A stretch of DNA of 64,000 nucleotides from Streptomyces griseoflavus (GCF_014649995.1 NZ_BMUC01000001.1:676865-740864); one strand, 5' to 3'; positions 1 to 9,020 are shown, numbered from the stretch's first letter. Translations and numbers: made by a program. The notes: generated from the letters alone by a model not told the origin.

Positions 1-46
1 CGACACCGACGATCGATCTGCGCTTGGCGTTTCGCTTCACTGCCAT
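1..46 (-). CDS. N-terminus of an unidentified protein (runs off the left edge)
   Basis: An ATG at 46 reading leftward gives MAVKRNAKRRSIVGV before the window ends. A good ribosome binding site (GGAGGA, complement of 55-60) sits 8 bases upstream. The first 15 residues are basic (K/R-rich) and are about to enter a hydrophobic stretch, which would fit a signal peptide or signal anchor. Too little is visible to name the family. Confidence 0.5.
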   Translation of the reverse strand, partial: MAVKRNAKRRSIVGV

Positions 47-433
47 CTGAGGGTTCCTCCTCGACAGGTGGGGAGTGTGGGGGATGTGCGCCCGCAGGAG
101 GCGCACGCGGCGAACGCCCGAACCGGGTCACCGGCACCGACATAGTCAGGTACATGCCAAACACGGACGCTGTGGCCGTGATCGCTTTTCCCTGCCGCCA
201 GCCGAAAGATTGAATGGTCTACGCGGATTGCACAAGAGGTCCGGGCGGGCCTTAACGTCCGCGCCACACAGGGGAAATGACACAAGGTCATCAACCGGTA
301 CACAAACGCTGGGTAAACGAGATCACTGTCACAGTCATCTCGTGGAACCGCGTCGGCGCACGTCACGTCCGCTTCGCGCCGGTCCGTCACCCGTGGCCCC
401 ATGTGTGGAACCGCGCTCACCCCGTCACGGGGA
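47..433. other. 387-base intergenic region upstream of the leftmost gene
   Basis: No coding frame here has both a ribosome binding site and sensible codon use. The region is locally less G+C-rich than its surroundings, as expected for a promoter region of the minus-strand gene starting at 46. A possible sigma-70-like promoter on the minus strand is TTGTGC with a 17-base spacer and CAATCT (complement of about 207-235). A long interrupted palindrome at 318-342 is listed separately. Confidence 0.4.
318..342. promoter_or_regulatory. Long interrupted palindrome, candidate operator
   Basis: A 25-base dyad with arms CGAGATCACTGT and ACAGTCATCTCG around a central C; 11 of 12 positions pair. The size and symmetry suit a dimeric repressor site. 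It lies about 270 bases upstream of the gene starting at 46. The cognate regulator is unknown. Confidence 0.4.
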
Positions 434-471
434 GTGTCCGGTGCCGGGGCCCCCGCCCCGGCACCGGACAC
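434..471 (-). terminator. Strong stem-loop after the TPR gene
   Basis: Perfect 16-bp G+C-rich stem (434-449 with 456-471) and a 6-base loop, 3 bases beyond the stop codon at 475-477. No U-tract follows, which is usual for Streptomyces terminators. Confidence 0.75.
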
Positions 472-474
472 CGG

Positions 475-3450
475 TCACTCCTCGTCGCGGAGCCTCGCCG
501 CGAGGCCGGTCAGCGACTCGGTCTCCTCGGTGTGGCCGAGCGCGGTCAGACGGGTCACCGCCGCGTCGAGGCGGGTGAGCGCGGCGGCGGGGCGTTCCAG
601 GTAGATGCCCTCCACCACACCCGCGAGGCGTACCGACTCCGCCCACTCCCCGGCCAGAGCGGGGTTCGCGTCCGGGGCCCCGAGGAGTCCGAGGGACTTC
701 TCCAGCGCGGCCAGGGCCTCCTCGTACGCGCCGCCGTACGCGTTGACCCTGCCGTGCTCGTAGGCCAGGGCGGCGTCCAGCGGGCGGCCGTGCGCCTCGT
801 ACCCGGCGGCGCGGGCCTCGTCGGCGATCCGGCCGGCGTCGTCGAGGAAGGCGCGGGCGGCGGACAGGCCGTCGGGTCCCTGCTGATGGGCCTGCAGGCG
901 GCCGAGCTCGCGCAGCGCGTTGCTCAGGTGCTCGTAGCGCGGATCACGGGCGTGGGCGGTGAGCGCCTGGTCCACGGCCGCGCGGGCCCGGTCGAACTCA
1001 CCGGACTCGCCGAGGAGCACGGCCGTCTCGGCGGCGATCATCGCGTGGCTGCCCGGGTCGTCGTCCCAGCCCGCCGACTCGGCGGCCAGGGCGACGAGTT
1101 CCGTCGTGGCGGCCTTGACGTCCTCCCCGGCGCGCAGCGCGCGGGCGCGGGTCAGGCGGAGCTGGGCGACGAGCCGGTCGTCCACCTCCCCGGCGGTGAT
1201 GTCCGGTTCCGCGAGCAGGGAGTCCAGCAGGGCGATGCAGTCCTCGACGCGGCCCAGGTCGAGGCTGAGCCGGGCGGCGTTGTCGTAGGTGCAGTACGCG
1301 TCGATCCGGTCGCCGTCGCGCAGTTGCGCCTCAGCCGCCCGCGTCAGGTGCCGCAGCGCCTCGTCGGGGCGGCCCAGGTGCAGGCACACCTCCGCCAGAT
1401 CGGAGTGCAGGCGGTCCACGTCGAAGGGGTCGGCGGGCCACTCGGCGGCCACCCGCAGACCCTCGCTCAGATCCGCGTACGCCGCCTGGGCGTCCCCGAG
1501 GCCGAGCTGGAGCCGGCCGCGCAGGGCGAGGGTGCGGGGCAGGTGCCAGGCCGGGCCGTCCGCCCTCAGCCGGTCCAGCAGTTCACCGGTCCCGGCGAGC
1601 GCGGCGGGCAGGTCGCCGGCCAGGGCGTGGGTGGTGGCCCGCAGCAGCCGGGCCCCGGCCGCCTGCCCGGCGATGCCGTGCCGGCCGGCGAAGTCCTCCA
1701 GCAGGTCCACCTCGGCGAGGACGGCGGCGACGTGCTCCTCGCGGCGCGACGCCTGCAGGCGCAGCCCGAGCGCGGTCGCCCGCGCCCGCAGCAGGCGTGC
1801 CTCCTGGTACGGGGCGAGCCCGGACGTCTCCTCGTGCAACCGGACCAGCGCGGCGTGGGCGGCGGTCAGCGCGCCCACCCCGGCGTCGTCCTCCCGGGGC
1901 CCGGGGCCGCCCTCGGCCTGGGGCCCGGGGCCGGCCCCGGCCGCCTCCGCGGGCAGCTCGGCGGCGGCCAGCAGGGCGCCGGCGCGGGCGACGGCCGCGT
2001 GGCCCGGGAGGCCGGCGTCGTCGTACAGGCCGGCCGCCTCCTCGTACAGGGAGACGGCGTCGGCGTACTCGTCCTTCTCGCCCGCCCGGCCCGCCTCCTC
2101 GGCCAGCAGGTCGGCGTGCAGCCGTACGGCCGGGCCCACGGCCGGGTCGTCGGGGTGGACGTAGCCGCGGGCGGCCACGAGGGTGCGCAGCCGGGCCCAG
2201 CAGGCCGTCGCGTCCGGGTGGCCCTGCTCGTCCAGCGCGCGGGCGCGCAGGACGAGCTCGGGCAGCGACTCGGGCAGGGCGGCCGCCGCCGGCGCGGGCG
2301 CGGCGGCCGGCGCGGGCGGGGCCACGTCGTCCAGGGCGCGGGCGCGCAGGGTCAGCTCCAGGGCGTCCAGCAGCGGCGCGCGGTCGAGGCGGGCCCGGCG
2401 GCGGTCGGCGTGCGCGGTGGTCCCGTTGCGGGCGTCGAAGCGGGCGGCGAGGCCGTCGGCACGCTCCCGCACCTCGGCGCGCAGCGCGGCCACCGTCCAG
2501 GCGCGGCCCGTGAAGCCGGCGGCGGGCAGCTCACCGTGGCCGAGCCCGTCCACCCGCTGGAGCAGGACCTCCGTACCGGTGAGGAAGTCGAGCAGGTCGC
2601 GCGGTGACTCCACCTCGTCGAACAGGGTCCGGTTCTCGGCGAGCAGTTCCAGGCCGCGCGCCTCGTTGCCGGTGAGCGCGCAGAACTCCAGGTGCCGGCC
2701 GACCTCCCCGGCCATCGAGGCGTTGCGGCGGCACGCGCGGTATCCGGCGAGGTGCAGCGCCCGCGCCTCGTCGGTCCGCCCCGCCCGCAGCACCGGCAGC
2801 AGCGCGTACGAGATCGAGCGGGCCGGCTCCTCCTGGCAGGACTCCTTCCCGGCGAGCACCGGCTCCCAGGCGCGCAGCGCGCGCTCGTCGTCGCCCGCCG
2901 CCAGGTGGTACAGGGCGCGCTCGCAGATCTCGCAGGCCTCGCAGTCGCTGAGCCGGGTGCGCGTGCGTCCCGCCCACAACTCGTAGGCCAGGGCGGTGTC
3001 CTCGCCCACGTGGGCGGCGAGCTGGTAGGCCTGCCCGTAGTAGGGCTGGAGCTCCAGGCCGGCCTTCTCGTAGCGGTCGCGCATCTCCGTCAGCCACTGC
3101 CGCAGGGCGGCCAACGGTATCTCGGGCAGCGCGCGCAGGGCGTTCGCGACCCACTTGAACCGCCAGAACAGCATGTGCCGCAGCCGCGGGTCGAACGCGT
3201 CGGGCTGCTCGTCGAACAGGGTGAGCAGCCGGGCGAAGACGACCGGCGACTTCCGCGGCTCGGAGCCGTAGGTGTAGGCCTCCTGGAGTTCGAGGAGGGC
3301 GTGGATGAGCGGCACCGGCTCACCGAACTGCTCGGCCGCCTCGACGAGTTCCTCGGCGGTGACGGTGCGGGTGCGGCCGTAGGGGCGCTCGTCGTTCGCC
3401 CGGAGCGCCTGGAACAGCTCGTCGGTGGTCTGGGGTGCGGTCGTCGGCAT
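475..3450 (-). CDS. Large tetratricopeptide-repeat protein
   Basis: A 991-residue, Ala/Leu/Arg/Glu-rich all-helical protein without signal peptide or membrane segment, so cytosolic. Repeated helical pairs (A-Y-..-L....G...EA-type spacing) are clearest from about residue 600 to 950 and suggest TPR scaffolds. A cysteine cluster near residues 169-177 (CEACEIC) and further Cys residues around 206-260 could bind a metal or form disulfides. An Ala/Pro-rich linker near residue 380 divides the protein in two. The start ATG at 3450 lies 2 bases after the stop of the HSP90-family gene, so the two are almost certainly co-transcribed and perhaps translationally coupled. TPR proteins often act as partners of HSP90, so a chaperone-adaptor role is a reasonable inference, not a demonstrated one. 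Confidence 0.85.
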   Translation of the reverse strand: MPTTAPQTTDELFQALRANDERPYGRTRTVTAEELVEAAEQFGEPVPLIHALLELQEAYTYGSEPRKSPVVFARLLTLFDEQPDAFDPRLRHMLFWRFKWVANALRALPEIPLAALRQWLTEMRDRYEKAGLELQPYYGQAYQLAAHVGEDTALAYELWAGRTRTRLSDCEACEICERALYHLAAGDDERALRAWEPVLAGKESCQEEPARSISYALLPVLRAGRTDEARALHLAGYRACRRNASMAGEVGRHLEFCALTGNEARGLELLAENRTLFDEVESPRDLLDFLTGTEVLLQRVDGLGHGELPAAGFTGRAWTVAALRAEVRERADGLAARFDARNGTTAHADRRRARLDRAPLLDALELTLRARALDDVAPPAPAAAPAPAAAALPESLPELVLRARALDEQGHPDATACWARLRTLVAARGYVHPDDPAVGPAVRLHADLLAEEAGRAGEKDEYADAVSLYEEAAGLYDDAGLPGHAAVARAGALLAAAELPAEAAGAGPGPQAEGGPGPREDDAGVGALTAAHAALVRLHEETSGLAPYQEARLLRARATALGLRLQASRREEHVAAVLAEVDLLEDFAGRHGIAGQAAGARLLRATTHALAGDLPAALAGTGELLDRLRADGPAWHLPRTLALRGRLQLGLGDAQAAYADLSEGLRVAAEWPADPFDVDRLHSDLAEVCLHLGRPDEALRHLTRAAEAQLRDGDRIDAYCTYDNAARLSLDLGRVEDCIALLDSLLAEPDITAGEVDDRLVAQLRLTRARALRAGEDVKAATTELVALAAESAGWDDDPGSHAMIAAETAVLLGESGEFDRARAAVDQALTAHARDPRYEHLSNALRELGRLQAHQQGPDGLSAARAFLDDAGRIADEARAAGYEAHGRPLDAALAYEHGRVNAYGGAYEEALAALEKSLGLLGAPDANPALAGEWAESVRLAGVVEGIYLERPAAALTRLDAAVTRLTALGHTEETESLTGLAARLRDEE

Positions 3451-3452
3451 CG

Positions 3453-5288
3453 TCAGCTGTCCTTGCGGAGGGCGTGGGCGAGAAGGTCGAGGAAGGAACG
3501 GTTGATGAGGCTCGACTCGGCGGGCCGCAGCGGACGCCGGGACAGCAGCGCGGCCTGTCCGTAGAGCGCCTCGGCGCTGGTGCGGGCCAGCTCGGGCTCG
3601 TCGATGGCGACGGCGGTGCGCACCAGCGGGTTGAGCTGGTTGAGGATCAGCTGGGCGCGCGGTGCCTCCTGGCGCAGCGCGCCGAGGATGTCGCCCCAGA
3701 CGCCGCCCTCCTGCTCACGGGCGAGCTGTGAGCGGGTGCGCTCGTGCCGGGCCTCACGGCTGTCGACCAGGAGGGCGGGCGCGGAGGCGGGCTGGAAGGC
3801 GCGCAGCGCGACATCGCAGTCGAACACGGCGAGGGCGTCACGGGCCTGCGCGAGGTAGGCCGCGGCGGCCAGTTCCGTGTCCCGGTCGACGGGGTCGAGG
3901 TGGGCGGTGAGGGTCGCCGGATCGAGGTCGGCGACGGCCACCTCGGGCCTGATCTCCGGCAGGCGGTGGACCAGTTGGCGGTCGTAGGTGTAGCCGCCGT
4001 TGACGACGCCGAGCCCGGCGGCCGAGGCGATCGCCGCGACCTGCCGGAACTCCTCCACGCTCGCGGTGACCAGCACGGTGCGGTGGGTGCGGGAGAACTC
4101 GTCGAGGGTGCAGTGCCCGTCGGTGGTCTCGAACGGCAGCCACGGCAGCAGCATCCGCAGGATCTCGTCGTCGTGCACCGCGAGTGACTTCACGGCCAGG
4201 TGGTGGACCTGGAGGAAGCGGCCGAGCAGCTCCGGGTCGCTGGCGGCGGCCCGGGCGATCCACGCGCGCAGCCGCTCGGCGAGCGCGTCCCGGACGGCGG
4301 CGAGGGTGTCGTCCTCGTAGAGCGACTCGCGGGACGCCGTGGGACGCAGGCTCTCCGCGTCGACCACGCAGCGCACGAAGAACGCCCACTCGGGCAGGAT
4401 CTCCCCGGCCTGTTCGGACAGCAGCATGCCCTTGACGTGCACGCGGTGGCCGTGGCGCCGTCCGGCGGGCACCGCCTCGGGCAGCACGCACGCGATGCCC
4501 CTCAGGCCGACGGCCGGCAGGTCCAGCTCGATGGTGTCCAGCGGCGCGAAGCCGAAGACCTCCTCGCCGTACGCGGCCAGTGCGCGCGAGCGGGCGCCGG
4601 GGGTGGGGTACGTCCGCTCCCAGGGCGCCGCCTCCGGGTTGACCGGGGCGCCCGCCCCGCCGCCCGTGGTGTCGGAGAAGGTCACCGGGTGACGCAGCAG
4701 CGAGCCGAAGTGCCGTGCGAGGGCGTGCACCTGCGCGGGACGGGTCCACTCGCCCGCGTCGGCGCGCGGGGTGAGCGTCACGGTGGTGCCGGGCCGGGGG
4801 CGGGCGGAGGCGGGCAGGCTGCGGACGGTGTAGCTGCCGTCGCCGCGGCCCCGCCACTCCACGGCGGGCGCGTCGGGCGTACGGGCGGAGCGGCTGAGCA
4901 CGTGGATCTCGTCGGCGACGAGGAAGCAGGACAGCAGGCCGATGCCGAACTGGCCGATGAAGTCGCCGCGCTGCTCGGCGATCTTCTCCGCGCGCTTGCT
5001 GCTGCGGCCGATCGTGGCGAGGAAGGTGTGCACATCGGCCTCGGTGAGACCGACGCCGTCGTCCTCGACACGCACCAGGGTGCCGTCGGCGTACAGACGG
5101 ATGCCGAACGACCCGGCGGGGGCGCCGGGTTCGAGGGTGTGCCGGGCGGTCAGCGCGTCCACCGCGTTCTGCAGGAGTTCACGCAGGTAGACGCGGGGGC
5201 TGGAGTAGAGGTGGTGGGAGAGGAGGTCGACGAGGCCGCGCAGATCCACCTGGAAGGTGCGGTCGGCGCCGGTGCCGGGAAGAGTCAT
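3453..5288 (-). CDS. HSP90-family molecular chaperone (HtpG-like)
   Basis: A 611-residue GHKL ATPase of HSP90 type; E. coli HtpG is about 620. The ATP-binding motifs are all visible: RELLQNAVDA (residues about 36-45), EDDGVGLT (about 75-82) and GQFGIGLLS (about 112-120), followed by a GTTVTL strand. The middle domain is recognisable (W-R-G-R-G then HVKGMLL), while the C-terminal third is divergent and ends LRKDS, with no EEVD-type tail. It folds client proteins in an ATP-driven cycle in the cytosol. The neighbour downstream is a TPR protein 2 bases away; upstream is a small conserved protein 42 bases away. Streptomyces usually has another, more canonical HtpG elsewhere, so this may be a specialised paralogue. 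Confidence 0.9.
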   Translation of the reverse strand: MTLPGTGADRTFQVDLRGLVDLLSHHLYSSPRVYLRELLQNAVDALTARHTLEPGAPAGSFGIRLYADGTLVRVEDDGVGLTEADVHTFLATIGRSSKRAEKIAEQRGDFIGQFGIGLLSCFLVADEIHVLSRSARTPDAPAVEWRGRGDGSYTVRSLPASARPRPGTTVTLTPRADAGEWTRPAQVHALARHFGSLLRHPVTFSDTTGGGAGAPVNPEAAPWERTYPTPGARSRALAAYGEEVFGFAPLDTIELDLPAVGLRGIACVLPEAVPAGRRHGHRVHVKGMLLSEQAGEILPEWAFFVRCVVDAESLRPTASRESLYEDDTLAAVRDALAERLRAWIARAAASDPELLGRFLQVHHLAVKSLAVHDDEILRMLLPWLPFETTDGHCTLDEFSRTHRTVLVTASVEEFRQVAAIASAAGLGVVNGGYTYDRQLVHRLPEIRPEVAVADLDPATLTAHLDPVDRDTELAAAAYLAQARDALAVFDCDVALRAFQPASAPALLVDSREARHERTRSQLAREQEGGVWGDILGALRQEAPRAQLILNQLNPLVRTAVAIDEPELARTSAEALYGQAALLSRRPLRPAESSLINRSFLDLLAHALRKDS

Positions 5289-5330
5289 CGGGCAGTCCGG
5301 GGTGAGAGGTTCGGCGGGGAGAGGGCGGGC

Positions 5331-6311
5331 TCAGGCGCGGCGCTGATGGCGGGCGAACTGCTTCTCGCCGTTCCCGAAGTACGTCCAGGGCCACTCGGTG
5401 TAGGCGCCGTCCAGCTCGTGGAAGACGTGCCGGCGGGCGGTGTCCTCGGAGGCGAGCGAGAGGGCCATGGCGAACATGTTGAAGTCGTGCTGCCAGCCCG
5501 GGCGCCGCTCGTAGGCGGGGTGCAGGACGCTGCGCCGGGCGGCCTCCGCCAACTCCGCCCGGACCGCCGGGGTGTCCAGGCAGTCGGAGTCGTCCGACTC
5601 CACCCAGTCCTCGATGTGGGCCATGGCCACCGCACAGCCCAGCGGATGGCCGTCGGGCGCGCCGGCGAACGCCTCACGGGCGAACGCCAGGGCCTGCCCC
5701 TGCTCACCGCCCCAGCGCGGCTGCAACTGCGACACCCACTCCAGGTGGCTCGACAGATCCAGCGGGTCACGGCGCAGCGCCGCGTCGAGCCGGGTCTCGT
5801 TGACGGCACGGCCCAGCGACATGCCCCGCCCGGAGGTGAGGAGATGGCGCCACGGGGTGAGCCACTCCGGCCGCAGCTCGGCGGCCTCGAACAGGTGCTC
5901 CTCGGCGATGCGCAGACGCTCGTGGAACACCCGCCACTGGTCCTGCGTGACGTGCACGGCCCGGGCGGCGGTGCGGGCCTCCCAGCCCCAGCGGACGTGA
6001 CGCGCCCCGGAGATCAGCAGGGCCGTCGCCCGGTGCTCCTTGTCCTCCTCGACGGCGCGGACGATCCACCCCTCCACCCCGTCCAGCCCGGCCAGTTCAC
6101 CGAGGACGTGGTGGTCACGGCCGAGGTCGAAGGGGGCCAGCGCCTCCTTGACCGCCTCCCACTCACCCGCGTCGGCCGCCTCCACCAGCGCGAGCACACG
6201 GGAGTCGCCGAGCGCGCGCAGCGTGTACATCCCGTTCTTCCTGCGCGGGACCGGAAGGGCGTACGGGCCCGCCGGTCTCTCCTCGCCCCTGCCGAACAGC
6301 CTGCCGAACAT
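5331..6311 (-). CDS. Conserved hypothetical protein, helical-repeat type
   Basis: A 326-residue soluble protein starting MFGRLFGRG. No signal peptide or transmembrane segment. After residue 40 it is mainly alpha-helical with TPR-like or HAT-like helix pairs and many Trp residues (WEAVKEAL, WRHLLTSGRG, WPWTYFGNG). I do not recognise a named catalytic motif; it resembles uncharacterised actinobacterial families that sit beside TPR proteins. It is 42 bases upstream of the HSP90 gene on the same strand and probably heads or belongs to that operon. The basic N-terminus (about residues 1-25) could be a membrane or nucleic-acid contact. Confidence 0.75.
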   Translation of the reverse strand: MFGRLFGRGEERPAGPYALPVPRRKNGMYTLRALGDSRVLALVEAADAGEWEAVKEALAPFDLGRDHHVLGELAGLDGVEGWIVRAVEEDKEHRATALLISGARHVRWGWEARTAARAVHVTQDQWRVFHERLRIAEEHLFEAAELRPEWLTPWRHLLTSGRGMSLGRAVNETRLDAALRRDPLDLSSHLEWVSQLQPRWGGEQGQALAFAREAFAGAPDGHPLGCAVAMAHIEDWVESDDSDCLDTPAVRAELAEAARRSVLHPAYERRPGWQHDFNMFAMALSLASEDTARRHVFHELDGAYTEWPWTYFGNGEKQFARHQRRA

Positions 6312-6443
6312 GCGCGCCCTCCCTGGAACCCCCGCGTGATGATCCGGAGCAGCATAAGGCGACCCCCCGACATCGCATCCACAGGGCTTTCACGAGGACT
6401 TCACGGCGGGCCGGGGGTGTGGCCCGGGTGGCCGCGCGCGGGG

Positions 6444-7265
6444 TCAGCCGCGCAGCTCCGCCAGCACCGCGTCCGTGAACGGCGGCCACGCCTCGGAGGC
6501 CCACGGCCCGAAGGCACGGTCGGCGAGCGCCACGCACGCCGCGCCCGCGTCCGGGTCGATCCACAGGAACGTGCCCGACTGGCCGAAGTGCCCGAAGGTG
6601 CGCGGCGACGACGAGGCGCCCGTCCAGTGCGGCGACTTGGCGTCACGGATCTCGAAGCCGAGCCCCCAGTCGTTGGGGTTCTGGTGGCCGTAGCCCGGCA
6701 GGACGCCCTTGGTCCCCGGGTACTGCACGGTCATCGCCGCCGCGACCGTGCGCGGGTCCAGCAGGCGCGGTGCCTGCACCTCGGCGGCGAACCGCAGCAG
6801 GTCGTCGACCGTGGAGACGCCGTCCTTCGCCGGGGACCCCTCCAGCGAGGTCGCCGTCATCCCCAGCGGCTCCAGCACCGCCTGCCGCAGGTACTCGCCG
6901 AACGGGATGTCCGTCGCCTTCGCGACATGCTCCCCCAGCTGCTCGAACCCGGCGTTGGAGTACAGCCGCCGCTCACCGGGCGCCGAGGTCACCCGGTGCT
7001 CGTCGAAGGCCAGCCCCGAGGTGTGCGCGAGCAGGTGCCGCACCGTCGAGCCGTCCGGGCCGGCCGCCTCGTCCAGCTCGACCGCCCCCTCCTCGTACGC
7101 CACCAGCACCGCGTACGCCGCGAGCGGCTTGGTGACCGAGGCCAGCGGGAAGCGGTGACCGGCCGGCCCGTGGGTGCCCAGGACGGTGCCGTCCGCCCGC
7201 ACGACACCCGCCGCGACGGTGGGAACCGGCCAGTTCTCGATCAGCGTGAGGCTCTTCAGCGACAT
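6444..7265 (-). CDS. Serine hydrolase, beta-lactamase/D-Ala-D-Ala carboxypeptidase (class C) fold
   Basis: A 273-residue penicillin-binding-protein-like hydrolase. It shows the SxxK nucleophile motif SVTK (residues about 42-45), the YxN motif YSN (about 108-110), and a late HFGQSG segment at the position of the KTG box. Family members act as esterases, peptidases or beta-lactamase-like enzymes, usually with unknown substrate. No signal peptide is seen, so it is probably cytosolic. The frame is open further upstream to 7769, but the segment before the ATG at 7265 overlaps the divergent MerR promoter and gene, so 7265 is the sensible start. Confidence 0.85.
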   Translation of the reverse strand: MSLKSLTLIENWPVPTVAAGVVRADGTVLGTHGPAGHRFPLASVTKPLAAYAVLVAYEEGAVELDEAAGPDGSTVRHLLAHTSGLAFDEHRVTSAPGERRLYSNAGFEQLGEHVAKATDIPFGEYLRQAVLEPLGMTATSLEGSPAKDGVSTVDDLLRFAAEVQAPRLLDPRTVAAAMTVQYPGTKGVLPGYGHQNPNDWGLGFEIRDAKSPHWTGASSSPRTFGHFGQSGTFLWIDPDAGAACVALADRAFGPWASEAWPPFTDAVLAELRG

Positions 7266-7413
7266 GCCGTCGAGCCTAAGCGCTCGGAGCCCGGGCTCCG
7301 GCAACGGGTCGGGCCGGGGTCCGGGGCCCGGGTGTCGCACGGCGTACGAAGGTGATGCCCGCACGGTAACGAGCCACCTGCCGCCGCGTCCGCCCGTTTC
7401 CCGCCCGCGTCGC

Positions 7414-7444
7414 TTGCCTGGAGTGCACTCCAGCGTTCTAGCGT
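7414..7444 (+). promoter_or_regulatory. MerR-type promoter with perfect 16-bp operator; leaderless start
   Basis: TTGCCT at 7414-7419 and TAGCGT at 7439-7444 are separated by 19 bases, the elongated spacer typical of MerR-controlled promoters. The spacer region carries a perfect palindrome, CTGGAGTGCACTCCAG (7418-7433), close to the operators known for MerR relatives of the NmlR/AdhR type. Transcription from this -10 would begin at about 7451-7452, on the ATG itself, so the mRNA is predicted to be leaderless. Confidence 0.7.
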
Positions 7445-7451
7445 GGGGGAC

Positions 7452-7922
7452 ATGACGGTGACGGAGACGGAGACGACAGGGGCGAGCGCCGACAGCTGCG
7501 CCGGACCGCCGCAGGGGGACCGCCGGCCGGACGGCGAGGACAGGTACACGATCAGCGAGGTCGTCGCCCTCACCGGGCTGACCGCGCACACCCTGCGCTG
7601 GTACGAGCGCATCGGACTGATGCCGCACATCGACCGTTCGCACACCGGTCAGCGGCGCTACAGCAACCGCGACCTCGACTGGCTCGCCCTCGTCGGCAAG
7701 CTCCGCCTGACCGGGATGCCGGTCGCGGACATGGTGCGGTACGCGGAACTGGTCCGCTCGGGCGACCACACCTACACCGAGCGTTTCGACCTGCTCCAGC
7801 GGACCCGCGAGGACGTGCTGTCCCGGATCGCCGAGCTCCAGGGCACGCTCGCCGTGCTCGACCGGAAGATCAGTTTCTACGCGGACGCCGGGCGGGCCCT
7901 GGCGTCGGAGAGGACACGATGA
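7452..7922 (+). CDS. MerR-family transcriptional regulator
   Basis: A 156-residue regulator with a winged helix-turn-helix beginning at about residue 33 (YTISEVVALTGL, then HTLRWYERIGL and GQRRYSNRDL), followed by a coiled-coil dimerisation helix. No Cys cluster is present at the C-terminus, so metal sensing is unlikely; members of this shape that pair with aldo-keto reductases usually sense reactive electrophiles or redox stress. The ATG at 7452 is preferred over the GTG at 7443 because the promoter geometry predicts a leaderless transcript starting there. The stop overlaps the start of the reductase gene (ATGA), so both are expressed together and probably autoregulated through the palindrome at 7418-7433. 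Confidence 0.9.
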   Translation: MTVTETETTGASADSCAGPPQGDRRPDGEDRYTISEVVALTGLTAHTLRWYERIGLMPHIDRSHTGQRRYSNRDLDWLALVGKLRLTGMPVADMVRYAELVRSGDHTYTERFDLLQRTREDVLSRIAELQGTLAVLDRKISFYADAGRALASERTR

Positions 7923-8935
7923 CGGGCGGCGGGATCACGACGGCGGCACTGGGCGCGGGCGGCCCCGACGTGGGGGTGCAGGGCCTCGGTTGCATGGGCA
8001 TGAGCTTCGCCTACGGTCCCGCGGACGCGGACGCCTCCCGGGCGACGCTGGAGCGGGCCCTGGAGCTCGGCGTCACCCTGTACGACACGGCCGACGCCTA
8101 CGGCGACGGCGACAACGAGCGCTTCCTCGCCCCGTTCCTCGCGGCGCACCGGGACGAGGTGGTCATCGCCACCAAGTTCGCCCTGGCGATCCCGCCGGAC
8201 GAGCCGGACCGGCGGATCATCCGCAACGACGCGCCCTACATCCGCCGGGCCGTCGAGGCGAGCCTGACGCGCCTGGACGCCGACGTGATCGACCTCTACT
8301 ACATGCACCGGCGCGACGTGGACGTGCCGATCGAGGAGACCGTCGGCGTGATGGCCGACCTGGTGCGCGAGGGCAAGGTCAAGCAGCTCGGTCTGAGCGA
8401 GGTCACCGCGGACGAACTGCGCGCCGCGCACACCGTGCACCCGATCGCTGCCGTGCAGTCGGAGTGGTCGCTGTTCAGCCGGGACATCGAGGCGAAGGTG
8501 GTGCCCGCCGCGCGCGAGCTGGGCGTGACCCTCGTCCCTTACTCGCCGCTCGGCCGGGGCTTCCTGACCGGCTCCTTCGCCGACGCCGACCAGGACCTCA
8601 CCGCGGACGACTTCCGCCGCCGGATGCCCCGCTTCACGGGCGCCAACGCGGCGGCCAACGCGGCCCTGCTGGAACCGGTCCGCGCGGTCGCCGGGGCCCA
8701 CGGCGCCACCCCCGGCCAGATCGCCCTGGCCTGGGTGCACCAGCAGGCCGCCGTCCACGGACTCCCGGTCGTGCCGATCCCGGGCACCCGGAGGCCGGCC
8801 CGCGTGGAGGAGAACACGGCGGCGACCCGCATCACCCTGACCGGGGAGGAACTGGCTCTCCTGGACCCGATCGCCGCGCGGGTGGCCGGCACCCGCTACG
8901 CCGACATGACGTTCACCTCCGCCGGACGGGAGTGA
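7919..8935 (+). CDS. Aldo/keto reductase
   Basis: A 338-residue NAD(P)H-dependent oxidoreductase with a TIM-barrel fold. The catalytic tetrad is visible: D56 and Y61 in DTADAYG, K86 in ATKF, and H130 in YYMHRRD. The GLGCMGMS motif near the N-terminus and the C-terminal cofactor loop (VPIPGTRR) are those of the AKR12/AKR13-like group. It would reduce aldehydes or ketones in the cytosol. The start overlaps the MerR gene by 4 bases, so it is the likely target of that regulator, perhaps as an aldehyde-detoxifying enzyme. Confidence 0.93.
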   Translation: MTGGGITTAALGAGGPDVGVQGLGCMGMSFAYGPADADASRATLERALELGVTLYDTADAYGDGDNERFLAPFLAAHRDEVVIATKFALAIPPDEPDRRIIRNDAPYIRRAVEASLTRLDADVIDLYYMHRRDVDVPIEETVGVMADLVREGKVKQLGLSEVTADELRAAHTVHPIAAVQSEWSLFSRDIEAKVVPAARELGVTLVPYSPLGRGFLTGSFADADQDLTADDFRRRMPRFTGANAAANAALLEPVRAVAGAHGATPGQIALAWVHQQAAVHGLPVVPIPGTRRPARVEENTAATRITLTGEELALLDPIAARVAGTRYADMTFTSAGRE

Positions 8936-9020
8936 GCTAGGGGCGCGGGGCCGTGATTCCGTGCGGCTCCGCCCGCGCGACCGGGCACCGAAGGGACGCC
9001 AGGGCTCCGACAGCGGGACG

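Noticed and set aside
277-2607. Long plus-strand open frame opposite the TPR gene
   Set aside because: It is antisense to a clear coding gene; at this G+C content stop-free antisense frames are expected. Its residues are dominated by Gly, Arg, Val and Ala with no domain.
4200-7355. 1051-codon plus-strand open frame across the HSP90 and serine hydrolase genes
   Set aside because: It crosses three genes on the other strand and two intergenic gaps and has no recognisable motif.
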